From IMG/VR virus record IMGVR_UViG_3300042691_012301, positions 1 to 61,026 of that record: a stretch of DNA of 61,026 bases. One strand, given 5' to 3'. Each line of letters starts with the position of its first letter. The stretch's first letter is position 1. Positions 48,501-58,428 of this stretch are shown in pieces. The notes under the pieces were generated by a model that ran no database searches, was not told the DNA's origin, and saw only the letters and a list, made by a program, of their open reading frames with translations. Origin of the DNA: a virus. The position numbers and the translations under genes were made by a program.

Positions 48501-51500
48501 CAACTGCTTTTTTCACTACACTTGCTGTAGGTAATTACACTAAAGAATTTGAAGACGCGGGTTATGATCCGGCTACAGCGTTATTAGGTGGGTCGATGTT
48601 AGGAGCAGCAACATCTTGGATGGAAAGTTTATTCCCAGAACTTCCAGAATTTGAAAGACTTGCCATGCAAAGTGCTGTGAAAAAAATAGTTACAGAAGGT
48701 ATCAAAAATGGATTATCTCCACAACAAATCACTAGACAATTGTTAAATGGTTTTTGGAAAACAACCGGGAAGTCTATTGTTAATGTAGCTACAGGATTTG
48801 CTCAAGAGGGTGGTGAAGAAGGTGGTACGTTTATAGTTGAGCAAGGAGTAATGTCAGCGGCAGGTGTTAGAGAGAATGAATTTATAGACCCAATGACAGG
48901 TAAATTTGGGTCTACAACAAAAGAGTTTTTAACAACAGTTGGTTTAGGTGGTATAACAGGAATATTCACGTCAGGTGGTAGTGTTTTAAAAACATTAATT
49001 CAAGAAAAAAGTACCAATCTTGTAGGGAAACAAGCTCAATTATCTATTGCTGAAAATTATGATGATGCTGTTAGTTTAATGAGTTCAGATAATGATAAAT
49101 TCAAAGAATCTGACGCGTTTAAACAAGTTAAAAACATTAAGGATAGATACGATGAGATGGCATCTAATCCTAAATTCCAAGAGTTTGATGATGTGGCGAA
49201 GGGAGAGATTCTAAACGCTAATATTGAACTCACTAAAATGATGGATTCCGACAAGACTTTGCAGTCGAAAGGAATTACAGACATCAAATTGCAAGAAGAT
49301 ATTAAAAACACTCAAGATGCTTTGAATAAATTATTTGAAGTTTCTCAAGAAAGAGTGGACCAAAGAAATGAGTTGAACAGCCAGTTAAAAGAATTGGGCG
49401 TAACAGCGTTTCAAGTTAATGCTGAAGGTAAGGTATCAGGAATGCAGTTTGACGAAATGACTACAACAGAGGAGCAAAATGAAAACACTCCAAAGGCTGT
49501 TGAATTAATTGAAAAAACAAATACTAAAACACAAGAAGATGCCGTACAAAAGCCAAGCACAACAGAAGTTCTTCCACGCCAACAAGGCGAAACTACAGAG
49601 ACAGGGGGTAAACGTGAAGGAGTGGGACCAAGCGTCAAAGGGCAAGAAACTGCCCAAGAAGGTGGGAAGGAAGAAATAATAGCGACTCCTCAAGAGAAGA
49701 AAGAAACGGAGGCGATGCAAACAGACATCGACCAAGTTCAGCAGTCAACCGGGACAGTTATTAATTTAAACGAGGATGGAACTCTTACTATCAACGCTCC
49801 TCAAAAAGGTGGTCAGTCTAAAAAAGATGCAGCCATTGAGAACGCTAAACAAGAGTTAGCAAACCTCGGGTATAACGTAGAGAGTCGTGTTACTCAACCT
49901 GCTCAACAACAAACCGAAGTAAGTGAGGAGGAAGTATCTCCATTAAAAGATGTGGAGAGTACGGCTAAAGCATTAGAAGAATCTGACCTTGAAGCTTTGT
50001 TCGAAAAAACAAAAAACAAAAAATACTTTAGAGGTCAACAAACAGAAGACTTGCCAGAGAAAGATATTTTCATATCACCTAATGAGTTAGTTGGTAAGAT
50101 GTACACAAAGGGAAAAGGTGTGTTAAAAAAATTAGCATTAAAAGCATCTAACCTATTTGATATAGATACTAAGGTTACTGAAGATTTAAACAATAAACTT
50201 ATTGAATCTTACAAAACCTTGGGAGTTCCAGTACCTAGCGATATTCTAAATGGATCGTTTATTGGCAAATCTTACGATCAGTATTTAAAAGAAAACCCTG
50301 AATTCAGAAGAGCTTTAGAATCAATGGGATTTGACGGCTTGTTAAATAATTTCACTCGTTTGAATTTACCTTCTCCAAAGCAAGAGGTAATTGTTTTTGA
50401 CAAGGCTAATGTATCCGAGATAAATTCAAATTTAATTTCAGAAGCCTACCATGCGGCTAAAGCAGACGGAAGTAATCCTGAGTTAGTAGAAGCGGTAGAA
50501 TCTCTACTAAATGAAAGCAAACCTCAATTCCAAAAAAACAAAGAAACTGTAGAAGATAGTACAGAGGCTATTGTTGATGAAATGAATAAGATGGGGGGTG
50601 TGAATATTGAAGTTGATGTAAATAAAGGTTTGAGAGATAAAGGTAAATTAAACATTAAATCTTTCCTCAATAGAGTTGGCATCATGCTAAAACCTAAAGA
50701 GGTTAAGTTATCTGATTTTGCAGGAAAACCAATCATGGTTACTATATCAGATGAGTTAACTACAGGAGAAATTATCAATCCAATTACAGGAGAGAAAATT
50801 GACAATCTAAAAGGTGGTTTAGGGTTTAACTACTCAGAAGGAAATGAAGGACACGCATGGGCATATACTAATGAAAAAGTAGCGATGGATGTATTAAATG
50901 TTGCAAAACAAATGTATGCCGCAAACCCATCTCTATACCCTGACGGAATTGTTCCAGTTGCTGTTGTTAAAATGGGTAAATCTGCAATGATTTCAAATGA
51001 AGCTGTAGTTAGACAGGTAATTCAGAATCTAAAAACATCAAAAATACCAAGTAAAAACAAGAAGGAAGCCTTTAAACTCTTGAGTCAAGATATTAAAGCT
51101 CAAATTCAAGTTGTAAAAGAAAGAATTGATAAGGCGCAATCGCAAGACAAACAAGCAAATCAAGCTGATGCAAACATATTAAAGGGGTACAATGATATAT
51201 TAGATTTAATTTCTAAATCAAAAACATTTGATGAGGTTGTTAACAAGATAACAGATTTGAATATAGGTGTAAGACCTTTATTGATATCAAGAATTACATC
51301 AGGAAGTGCAGATTTAATACCTAAAGATAATGCACTTTCAGCAGACAAGCCAGTTGCTAAAGCGTTAATGAATGGATTGCCAAAAGCAGAATACAAAAGA
51401 ATTCACCTCGGGCATCTAGTTAGTAATATTACGGAACCTGCTCTTAAAGAAGTTCCCGATAAACACATCATGGCTTTTGTTGGAATAGATGCAAGAGCAG

Positions 51501-54500
51501 AAACTCCTATAAAGTCAGATACACATCCTAACTATCCATATGTATTGAAAGGAAAAGGGTTAGGAATTTTATCTGAAACAGTTCACATAGCTAATGCCAT
51601 ACCTGCGGCATATGGAAATATTGTAGGTAAACTTATAGCAGCAGAACAAAAAGGAGGTCGTGTTTCACAAAACGAAGCTGTATCAAGAGCTTTGCCTGCC
51701 GCCTTAAACAACGCTATATTCAGAAATAAACCTATAAGTGAAATTGATGAGAACGTAAGTAGGCTTATTGGGTTCCTTCAATTATCATTTCCGAATACTC
51801 AATTCTTTACAGATAAAGAATCTTGGAAAGATATCATGAATTCTGACGGTGTTAAGAAGTATCTGAAAAAAGGAGATGTTGTATACGGATTAACGATGGA
51901 TGGTAAAATCTATTTGAATCCTAACTTTTCTAACTTCAATACCCCTATTCACGAAACAGGTCACTTGTGGGTAGATATGATTGAAGAGTCTAGTCCAGAG
52001 TTATTTCAAAAAGGTTTAGAATTAGTTGAAGGATCTAAAGAATTAGCGAGTGCAATTAAAGTTTACGGAGATACCGTACAAGCAAGAAAAGAAGCCTTGG
52101 CTATGTTGATTGGAAATAGAGGGGAAACATTAACAAACGCTGCTCAAAAAAGTAAATTTAAAGAGTGGTTGTTAGCGTTGTGGAAATATGTTCAATCAAA
52201 TTTCCCATCTCTTCGAAATATGAAGCCAAGTGAAGTTGAAAATTTAACATTAGAACAATTTATCAACGGAGCTTTACGAGATATCTTAGGGGCAAAAGAA
52301 TTAGAAACAGAAAAAGCCGCCAAAAAAAGAGCTGGAAAAGAAACAAAACCTCAATTCCAAATTGATATCGAGGCTCAAGAAAGTCCTCTGTACCAAAGAA
52401 GAACTAAAGAGGATGTGCCATTTGTAGCGGATAGCGAAATTAAAAATTTGGTACAAGACGGAAAAGGTTTAGAAAGAGAAAGGGATATTTTAAACAAAGG
52501 ATACAAGTTAAAAAAAGGGGAAGTGGTGACTTCTCGAATCAATTTGAATTTCTTGAGGTTTACAGGAATACCAGCCTTGTCTATTCATAAAGGAAAATTA
52601 GGAGAAGTGTTGACTTACGCTGGAAGCATTACTCTTAAAGACGTTACTTTCCCTGTTCAGCAAGGTGCTAGAGAAGCAATTGCTAAAGAAGCTGCTGAAA
52701 AAAATACTCAAGGTGGGTCTAAAAAGACTTCAATGGCAGGAGGTCAAGGTTCTTATATTGAAGTAGAACCAAACTTTGATGGAGTTGAACTTTCCTTCAA
52801 CCCTGCTGTTGGACATTTATTTGTAGACTCTGAAGGGAGGGCAGTAATGTCTGCGGAGGAAGTTACATTTGTAGGATTTAAGGCTTACGCTCGTGGTAAG
52901 ATATCTTACTTCGAAGACTTTGAAGACCCAAGAAACCCCAAGTATACAGCACCATCTCAAACCAAGTTTGCTAAAACAAAAGACGAACTTGTTAGAATGG
53001 CTGACGATGTAGAGACTGGCAACACAACCGTTGAAGAGGTTGGAGTTCCAGAGGTAGCACCTGAAGTTGTTGCCGAGGCAATTACCGCTTTCTCTGACGC
53101 TATTGAAAATGGTTCTACTATTGAAGAGGCTACAGAAGAGGTTGCTATTGTTTTAGAAAATAGTGCAGAGGAAGGTCCTCGTAAAGTAACTCCTCCAACA
53201 GAAAAGACAGAGCCTGTTTCTGCAAATAAGAAAGAGGAGAAGCCTAAGACAGAAAAGAAAGAGAAGACAGAAGGTCCTACACTTAGTGATCCTGAAACTA
53301 TCGTTGCCTTCACCATTGCAGGAAACGCTAAATCTATCATGGATGTCGAAGGTGTTTCTCAAGCAGATGCGGTTAATAAGGCTGTCCTTGAGATGAGCAA
53401 TGGGGACCAAGAGTCTGCTAATAGATACTTGGCTCAACCAGGTGTTAAAGAGACTATCGAGAAGAGAATCAAACAGATGAAGGCGAAGACCGCTAGAGAG
53501 TTGGAGGCTGAATCTAATAAAGTTACTATTAGTGAACGCAAACTTCTTTTGGATAGAGTTAAGGCTGAAATTAAAGCTGCTCTTGAAGGTCGTAAGGAGG
53601 GTAAAAAAGAAGGTGTAGAACAAGCGCAAGAAAAGGCTCAAAAGACTATTGACTCTTTAAACAAGAAGTTGGAGGAAGGTAAGATAACCAAGAAAGAACT
53701 TCAAGACAGAATTAAAGAACTTGGTTACAACATCCGATTTGAAGCAGGCCTCGCTAGACTTGCAGGTGAGAAGACCGGAAAGTCTTTGGGTAAAAAGTTC
53801 GGAGAGTTTGTTGGTTACTTTAAAGGACTGAAGGCAGGAAGAGCAGAACAGAGAGGTTTAGGTGCTTTGGTATCTGAATATATCAAAGATGTAGTGGATA
53901 ACGAGTTCGGTAAGAAAGGAGCAATTAGTCCTGCTACTCTAAAAGCAATTTCTCGCAGAGCTGCAACCATCTCTAACCAAAAACAATTGGATGCCTTTGT
54001 TTCTTACTTAGATAAAATCATTGCCAACAGAAGATTGGCAGAGGGCATCAATGAAATCCAAAGACAACAAAAGAAATTGTTGAACAAGATTGGATATCAG
54101 TACACAACACAAATGAAGCAGTTTGCAAAGTTTGATTTGTACACAGCGGATGGTGACTTGGCTTTTGACATGAATACTTTAGAGCAGTATTTACAGGCTC
54201 TTCAAGACTTGAATTTAAAAGTACCTAACATTGGCAAAATGGTGCAGTTGTTTGATGGAATGAACGCCATCAATCAAAGCAATTTACCTGCTGATTTAGA
54301 TGCTGTTGAAGAGTTCAAGAAATATCAAGACGCTTCTACTAAACTATTTCAAAATACCGTTATTAACAACTTTGATGACTATAAGAAATTCAAAAGAGAA
54401 GTTAATAAATATATCAGAGCCGTAAACAATTTACTTGATTTAGGAGCAATCACAGAACTTCAGCACCAATCATTCTTAAACTCAGTTGTTGATGGAGATG

Positions 54501-57500
54501 CAAAATATAATACATATGCTGGTCAGTTTCAGGATGAGATTGACGCATTGAAAAAAACTATCATTGATGGAATTGTAGACAAAAGCACTAATAGCCTTTG
54601 GGATTCTATTAAGGATTGGTTGACCAACTCTCCTAACAACTTCACTCGTAATCAGAAGAAACTAATCGAACAACTTCAAAGAGCAAAGGCTGATAACTTA
54701 ATGACTTTAAGTCTTGACGATCTTGACTTATTAAATCAAGTAGTTACTCAAATTGCAGAGAATGGATTTGTTGATGAGAAAAACTTGCGAAGCATTTTGG
54801 ATCGTGCAGAAATCAGAGGGGAGAAGATAGGTGAACAACTAATCTCTCAATCCAATAAAATGAGTTCTAAATACAAAGGTGTAAATGCCTTTATGAAGAT
54901 GTCTTTAGACCTACTTAACAAGAGTGTTGTTTTCTGGGAATCAAGATTAGGCATGAAAGAGAATGGTGCGTTCAGAAAGAATGTCATTGATCCTATAACT
55001 AACGCTATCAACGGATGGACTGAAGACACTCAAAGAATTCTCAAAGGTTACCGCGACTCTGTTGTTAAGTTGAAACTAAAAGGAAGTTACAAAGTAAAGA
55101 CAACAAAACTTGAAAAGGGACAAGTGGTTCCAACTGGCAAGACTCGCAAGATTTCTAAGGAGGCTTACAGAAGAGTTAAGATAGGTGTTATCGGTCACAT
55201 CCTAGATAACGCTTGGAACGCAAAGCAAAAGAAGAAAGTTGTTAATGATTGGTTGGGAGATCAATTGAGAGACAACTCTGCAAGAAATGCTATGGCTGAC
55301 GAAAGTATTGACGAGTTAGACATCGTGCAAGATGTTTACAACGATTTACTTCAGCAGTTTTCTGACGCAAACGGAAATCTTGACCATATGGCTATTTTGG
55401 AAGCGTTTGAAGATCCTCAGAGTCAAAGTTCTGTTATGAGTGCAGATGAACTTGAGTATTATGACGCTGCAAGAACTGCATTACAGGAGTCTGGTGAGTA
55501 TATCAATAGTGCCAACTCAATCAGAAACAAGCAACACGAATTGAATCCATACTATATGCCTCGTCAAAGCGTAGGAGAAGGAATGAGTTCAATCACATCT
55601 AATGACGTTTCGTACAACCAGGAATTGGGTACAGCTCTTCGATCATCAGCATCTTACGCTCGTACATTACAAGTTCCGAAAGAAGCAATCAGATTTAATG
55701 TTGATAGACTTGTTTCAGTTAACGTAACTGAAGGTCTTCGTGATTACTATTTAACTGATGCAAAGAGATATGTGAATGAGGTATTCTCTAACGCTAGAGA
55801 AAATGCTACAAACGAGGAAATGGATGTGTTAAGAAATCTTCAAAGATTAAACAACACTCGCATTCCGTTTGCTTTAAACAAAGTGAAACCTGTGATGATT
55901 GCATCTCCTTTAATGAATTTGTTCTACACAAATGCTTTGATTGGAGTCCACAGAACTCCTGTTGAATTTTTAAACAACGTAATATCATATTCATTGGGCA
56001 ATAGAAGTTCTAAAAGTCTTACACTTCGATTGTCGTCAAAAGAAAAAGAGCAAACAAATAATTTGCTGTCAGAGTTTCGGTCATCAGTTCAATTCGATAG
56101 AACTATGTTTGAAGATTCAGAAAAAGAAACTCGTTTTATAAGCAAAAAGTGGTATCAGTCTTCTAAGGGATTAAATGGAATGATAAGCACTCAAAAAGCA
56201 ACTCAATTATTGATACCTGCCCTAAACAATATAACCGCATTTATGCGGAAGGGTGAGTGGAAGACTCAATTTGATAGAGCCTTTGAAAATATTACAGGTG
56301 AAAAGTTCAACTATGAAAAACACTTTGTTAAAGAGAAGGCAAAATACTTTGACGACATGGAACAAGCCGCGTCTGATGCTGACTTTAATGTAAGAAGAAT
56401 TATAAAAGGTGGTAACAAATCAGAACAAAGACAATTTGTTCAATGGGTACCGTTTGTTAAGAAAGGAAGAGTTGAAGCGGATGGTTTTGCGGCTTCATTC
56501 CTTGGAATGTTCTCAGGATTTATTGGGCATGACGTTGACAATATGACTATTGGTTTACGCAAGGCTGTTAAATCGGGTGAAGTCAAAGATGGTGTGACTC
56601 AGTTCTTAGGTGCGGCGATGAGACTTTCGTTATATCCTACATTAATGTTGGTTGTAAAGTCTTTAAGCAAAATGTACTTTGGGGATGACGATGAAAAAGA
56701 AAATGGAAAAGAAACATTAGACCGCTTAAAGACTCCTGAAGGATGGGCAGACTTAGGTATATATACAGCAAGACAATTAACTGCTACAACAGTCATGGGT
56801 AAATATGCCTTTGGTGGTAAAGTAATTGGAAATTTATTATTACATCTTTCTTACACTATGACAGAGGACAGAAGGCAAAGAAGGTTTATAGAAGATACAA
56901 TGAGAGAATTGTATTTCACAGACCCTATTGACCTCAAGTATTTTAACAAAGATGACTGGCAATTGCAAATGACAGCAAATTTAGAGCCTATATCTAAAAT
57001 GTTAGCTGATGACATTAAAAACCTTGTTGATGACATTAACAACAAGGGAAGAGAAAAAGTCACTATCTATGACATATACGAATGGACTCAACAAACAGAT
57101 GAAGGTAAGCAATGGTTATACATGGCTAATAGCATCCTGACATTAGGTCAATTAGCTTCTGTAACATATTTTGGAACAGCAATTCCACTAGTTGATGATA
57201 CTATAAAATTAATAGAGGATGAGCTTTCTAAAAAAGAAATGAACAAAGACACTACATATGAAACACCAGGAGGTCAGAAAATAGACATGAGGGACTTGGT
57301 CTTAGACTCTGACGGAAGAGTAGAAATTAATATCCCTGGTATCACTCCAAGAGATCGAGATAGAATGTCTGACCTAGCAACTGAAAAGTTTAATAATATA
57401 CTTAAATCAATGGGTGTAGCAGGATCTCCAGGAAAGATATACGCAAAACTAAAGTTTATGACAGACTTGGCTAAATATGAAGCTGCTAAAGAACTTGGCT

Positions 57501-57898
57501 ACTCAGACAAGAAATGGAGTGACTCTGAAGGAGAATTAGTTTCTGCTAAACCAGAATGGGAATCTTACGCGGCATATGAGGCTGAACCTGAGGATTTAAA
57601 AGAAAAACTTCATACAGACATTGCTAAAGGAAAACAATTAAGCTTTACTCAAAATCTTAAAGAAAAGAGAAGAATTGAAGACTTTATGTTTAAAGCAATG
57701 GATAACAACCCTCAGTTGAAACAAGCATATAAAGATGCTCCTGATGGCGGTAAATTAGGTGTAAGGGAGTATTACAAAGACTTATATTTATACGAAAAAT
57801 ATAGAGTAACCGATAGACCTAAGGAGAGAGATTATTTCAAATATGATACTCAAGGTAAAATAAAACAGACTGAAAGCATCCCACAAGAAGAAAATTAA
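45584..57898 (+). CDS. giant polyvalent virion protein with ART-like and zincin-like domains, 4104 residues
   Basis: A huge modular protein. Residues about 1-180 are acidic, followed by a basic/helical domain. About 930-1140 is a Gly/Ala/Thr-rich stretch that may insert in membranes. About 1480-1610 (FRGQQ...DIFISPNELVGKMY...LESMGFDGLL...EVIVFDKANV) resembles the ADP-ribosyltransferase-like domain of polyvalent proteins. A further domain lies at 1650-1850. HETGHLWVDM (2123-2132) with a downstream RKEALAML is a zinc-metallopeptidase motif. A conserved-looking domain follows at 2265-2440. A long basic coiled coil (about 2630-2770) and helical C-terminal third complete it. It is likely injected into the host as cargo. 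Confidence 0.8.
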   Translation: MANLQDLFNELQADDRVLTPDTFEEFQSKMESPEYASRVNDVLNRYGYDANAYEGLKKKEESMVESAPLSQQDSEQPSETTEPTQEVGTEPVEEAMNLNEVDVNQFSQAFKAPEIEMPIAAVGVNPISDNQNQNVVKPVQNQVAETQQDLDHPVSKIANLAKNLKGKLTNHPFMSMSKDIALGTAAFSMEEDEVENTLDAQEDIDKDKEPKDKKLKRRDAKNIADETGMDYSNYNYFYNALGKTKIYGIKTNAEKGTVELIYKNQDDPGSRAIKTEVPIGGATYKQWIEPQLGGGGTSFYDYNGDESGWDDLKKATLTVSGYKPKVQGQEYEDNLDINYSSHLEKTNRPLTYITNPVAIPSEKEEKDKTFIEKVVDYTKGKISDVEKGVSRANEYLQEKAKKRQEDIETYRIAEQTVQNTSYVTKADDSFRNSPYNSSWTNDILEKYQIPISELLLDGNKEQILNKIEFDYLKDFNPKITAGDVNATGIPGQELSPFAEETRDEYAKRLKEAKRAEAERLYNMARRDAQFHLAELAIMNQIEKGNPKFRYEDVERLRKIKNQGLESANVSDYATGYEDQAGIHGLTDLAEENYSADINIANAKFARNMIDYANSEYTGYYKSLAGISAMNLEEKGISNDSRALNGRKKELASKVEEAKKRNNIPDDAVVKNSVKGAKAVVTEMTAIDKQIEEKTNQYNAMLVEENGQKVFKSEDDFAAGEKIRGEVEALLQKREEVKLKMNEFSPVLDVVQKYSDETRDAYNEMMTIDSELSRFGSDKDVKLLQDLSPTLELIEGYDLNREMTIDPKTGRPYAWVTAGRKTRGELGEFTTLNTYEDNLEASEKAEAENDTWVEAFGKGVWGTVKNMGGSTLLTGEYLSSFVVPGESFLNDDPTTWTAVDNRKAMYENKMERIGRETVNPAYETWGAKWIVGSLGSIAPYIYASWAGGGSGGFFQIAKSQGLKAAASKTLTSQTTAFFTTLAVGNYTKEFEDAGYDPATALLGGSMLGAATSWMESLFPELPEFERLAMQSAVKKIVTEGIKNGLSPQQITRQLLNGFWKTTGKSIVNVATGFAQEGGEEGGTFIVEQGVMSAAGVRENEFIDPMTGKFGSTTKEFLTTVGLGGITGIFTSGGSVLKTLIQEKSTNLVGKQAQLSIAENYDDAVSLMSSDNDKFKESDAFKQVKNIKDRYDEMASNPKFQEFDDVAKGEILNANIELTKMMDSDKTLQSKGITDIKLQEDIKNTQDALNKLFEVSQERVDQRNELNSQLKELGVTAFQVNAEGKVSGMQFDEMTTTEEQNENTPKAVELIEKTNTKTQEDAVQKPSTTEVLPRQQGETTETGGKREGVGPSVKGQETAQEGGKEEIIATPQEKKETEAMQTDIDQVQQSTGTVINLNEDGTLTINAPQKGGQSKKDAAIENAKQELANLGYNVESRVTQPAQQQTEVSEEEVSPLKDVESTAKALEESDLEALFEKTKNKKYFRGQQTEDLPEKDIFISPNELVGKMYTKGKGVLKKLALKASNLFDIDTKVTEDLNNKLIESYKTLGVPVPSDILNGSFIGKSYDQYLKENPEFRRALESMGFDGLLNNFTRLNLPSPKQEVIVFDKANVSEINSNLISEAYHAAKADGSNPELVEAVESLLNESKPQFQKNKETVEDSTEAIVDEMNKMGGVNIEVDVNKGLRDKGKLNIKSFLNRVGIMLKPKEVKLSDFAGKPIMVTISDELTTGEIINPITGEKIDNLKGGLGFNYSEGNEGHAWAYTNEKVAMDVLNVAKQMYAANPSLYPDGIVPVAVVKMGKSAMISNEAVVRQVIQNLKTSKIPSKNKKEAFKLLSQDIKAQIQVVKERIDKAQSQDKQANQADANILKGYNDILDLISKSKTFDEVVNKITDLNIGVRPLLISRITSGSADLIPKDNALSADKPVAKALMNGLPKAEYKRIHLGHLVSNITEPALKEVPDKHIMAFVGIDARAETPIKSDTHPNYPYVLKGKGLGILSETVHIANAIPAAYGNIVGKLIAAEQKGGRVSQNEAVSRALPAALNNAIFRNKPISEIDENVSRLIGFLQLSFPNTQFFTDKESWKDIMNSDGVKKYLKKGDVVYGLTMDGKIYLNPNFSNFNTPIHETGHLWVDMIEESSPELFQKGLELVEGSKELASAIKVYGDTVQARKEALAMLIGNRGETLTNAAQKSKFKEWLLALWKYVQSNFPSLRNMKPSEVENLTLEQFINGALRDILGAKELETEKAAKKRAGKETKPQFQIDIEAQESPLYQRRTKEDVPFVADSEIKNLVQDGKGLERERDILNKGYKLKKGEVVTSRINLNFLRFTGIPALSIHKGKLGEVLTYAGSITLKDVTFPVQQGAREAIAKEAAEKNTQGGSKKTSMAGGQGSYIEVEPNFDGVELSFNPAVGHLFVDSEGRAVMSAEEVTFVGFKAYARGKISYFEDFEDPRNPKYTAPSQTKFAKTKDELVRMADDVETGNTTVEEVGVPEVAPEVVAEAITAFSDAIENGSTIEEATEEVAIVLENSAEEGPRKVTPPTEKTEPVSANKKEEKPKTEKKEKTEGPTLSDPETIVAFTIAGNAKSIMDVEGVSQADAVNKAVLEMSNGDQESANRYLAQPGVKETIEKRIKQMKAKTARELEAESNKVTISERKLLLDRVKAEIKAALEGRKEGKKEGVEQAQEKAQKTIDSLNKKLEEGKITKKELQDRIKELGYNIRFEAGLARLAGEKTGKSLGKKFGEFVGYFKGLKAGRAEQRGLGALVSEYIKDVVDNEFGKKGAISPATLKAISRRAATISNQKQLDAFVSYLDKIIANRRLAEGINEIQRQQKKLLNKIGYQYTTQMKQFAKFDLYTADGDLAFDMNTLEQYLQALQDLNLKVPNIGKMVQLFDGMNAINQSNLPADLDAVEEFKKYQDASTKLFQNTVINNFDDYKKFKREVNKYIRAVNNLLDLGAITELQHQSFLNSVVDGDAKYNTYAGQFQDEIDALKKTIIDGIVDKSTNSLWDSIKDWLTNSPNNFTRNQKKLIEQLQRAKADNLMTLSLDDLDLLNQVVTQIAENGFVDEKNLRSILDRAEIRGEKIGEQLISQSNKMSSKYKGVNAFMKMSLDLLNKSVVFWESRLGMKENGAFRKNVIDPITNAINGWTEDTQRILKGYRDSVVKLKLKGSYKVKTTKLEKGQVVPTGKTRKISKEAYRRVKIGVIGHILDNAWNAKQKKKVVNDWLGDQLRDNSARNAMADESIDELDIVQDVYNDLLQQFSDANGNLDHMAILEAFEDPQSQSSVMSADELEYYDAARTALQESGEYINSANSIRNKQHELNPYYMPRQSVGEGMSSITSNDVSYNQELGTALRSSASYARTLQVPKEAIRFNVDRLVSVNVTEGLRDYYLTDAKRYVNEVFSNARENATNEEMDVLRNLQRLNNTRIPFALNKVKPVMIASPLMNLFYTNALIGVHRTPVEFLNNVISYSLGNRSSKSLTLRLSSKEKEQTNNLLSEFRSSVQFDRTMFEDSEKETRFISKKWYQSSKGLNGMISTQKATQLLIPALNNITAFMRKGEWKTQFDRAFENITGEKFNYEKHFVKEKAKYFDDMEQAASDADFNVRRIIKGGNKSEQRQFVQWVPFVKKGRVEADGFAASFLGMFSGFIGHDVDNMTIGLRKAVKSGEVKDGVTQFLGAAMRLSLYPTLMLVVKSLSKMYFGDDDEKENGKETLDRLKTPEGWADLGIYTARQLTATTVMGKYAFGGKVIGNLLLHLSYTMTEDRRQRRFIEDTMRELYFTDPIDLKYFNKDDWQLQMTANLEPISKMLADDIKNLVDDINNKGREKVTIYDIYEWTQQTDEGKQWLYMANSILTLGQLASVTYFGTAIPLVDDTIKLIEDELSKKEMNKDTTYETPGGQKIDMRDLVLDSDGRVEINIPGITPRDRDRMSDLATEKFNNILKSMGVAGSPGKIYAKLKFMTDLAKYEAAKELGYSDKKWSDSEGELVSAKPEWESYAAYEAEPEDLKEKLHTDIAKGKQLSFTQNLKEKRRIEDFMFKAMDNNPQLKQAYKDAPDGGKLGVREYYKDLYLYEKYRVTDRPKERDYFKYDTQGKIKQTESIPQEEN

Positions 57899-57900
57899 AC

Positions 57901-57908
57901 TAAATTTG
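57901..57908 (+). promoter_or_regulatory. Bacteroidota-type -7 element
   Basis: TAAATTTG just after the giant gene's stop and 22 bases before the ferritin-like gene at 57931. No -33 element at the usual distance. Confidence 0.45.
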
Positions 57909-57930
57909 TAACACTCATACTATCATAAAA

Positions 57931-58428
57931 ATGAAAAAACCAGAGAAATTATCTCAACCAGTTATAAACTTACTCCTGCCTCGTTTGCAGGATGAGTTTA
58001 ATGCGGCATATTTTTATCGCTCTGCATCTAACTGGTGTAAAAATGTAGGTTACTTTATAGCCGCTGAGTTCTTTGCAAAGGAGTCAGAGGATGAGTTTGG
58101 TCACGCCAAGAAGATTGAGAACTACTTAGTCGATTGGAATGTGACTCCTGCTCTTCCAACGATTCCAAAGCCAACACTTGATTTCTCTAATTTAGAGCAG
58201 GTAATTATCATGGCTTATGAAATGGAGTACGCTCTTTACGAAGAGTATGAAGACACGAGCATGAAGATCTTTAAGACAGGAGACCTTTGCGTGTTTGACT
58301 TCCTCCAACAATATCGTGTTGGTCAAAAGGAGTCAGTTGCCGAGTACAGCGACAAGTTGAATATGCTTGAGGGTACAAACACAGGAAGTAAGTTCGAAAT
58401 GTTAATGCTTGAGAAAAAATTATTCTAA
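57931..58428 (+). CDS. ferritin-like protein, 165 residues
   Basis: The four-helix ferritin pattern with ferroxidase residues in place: DEFNAAYFYRSASNWC (E22), AEFFAKESEDEFGHAKK (E55 and H58, the E-x-x-H pair), MEYALYEEY (E99 region) and FLQQYRVGQKESVAEY (Q132, E134). The central NW-P-LP-IP-P loop and the length (165) match bacterial ferritin (FtnA). Ferritins oxidise and store iron. In a phage late region it could package iron or protect DNA, but that is inference. It shares one base with the next gene. Confidence 0.88.
   Translation: MKKPEKLSQPVINLLLPRLQDEFNAAYFYRSASNWCKNVGYFIAAEFFAKESEDEFGHAKKIENYLVDWNVTPALPTIPKPTLDFSNLEQVIIMAYEMEYALYEEYEDTSMKIFKTGDLCVFDFLQQYRVGQKESVAEYSDKLNMLEGTNTGSKFEMLMLEKKLF

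Noticed and set aside
45584-57898. That the giant protein is a virion RNA polymerase as in some crAss-like phages.
   Set aside because: No DxDGD-type catalytic motif was found; the visible motifs are ART-like and zinc-peptidase-like.
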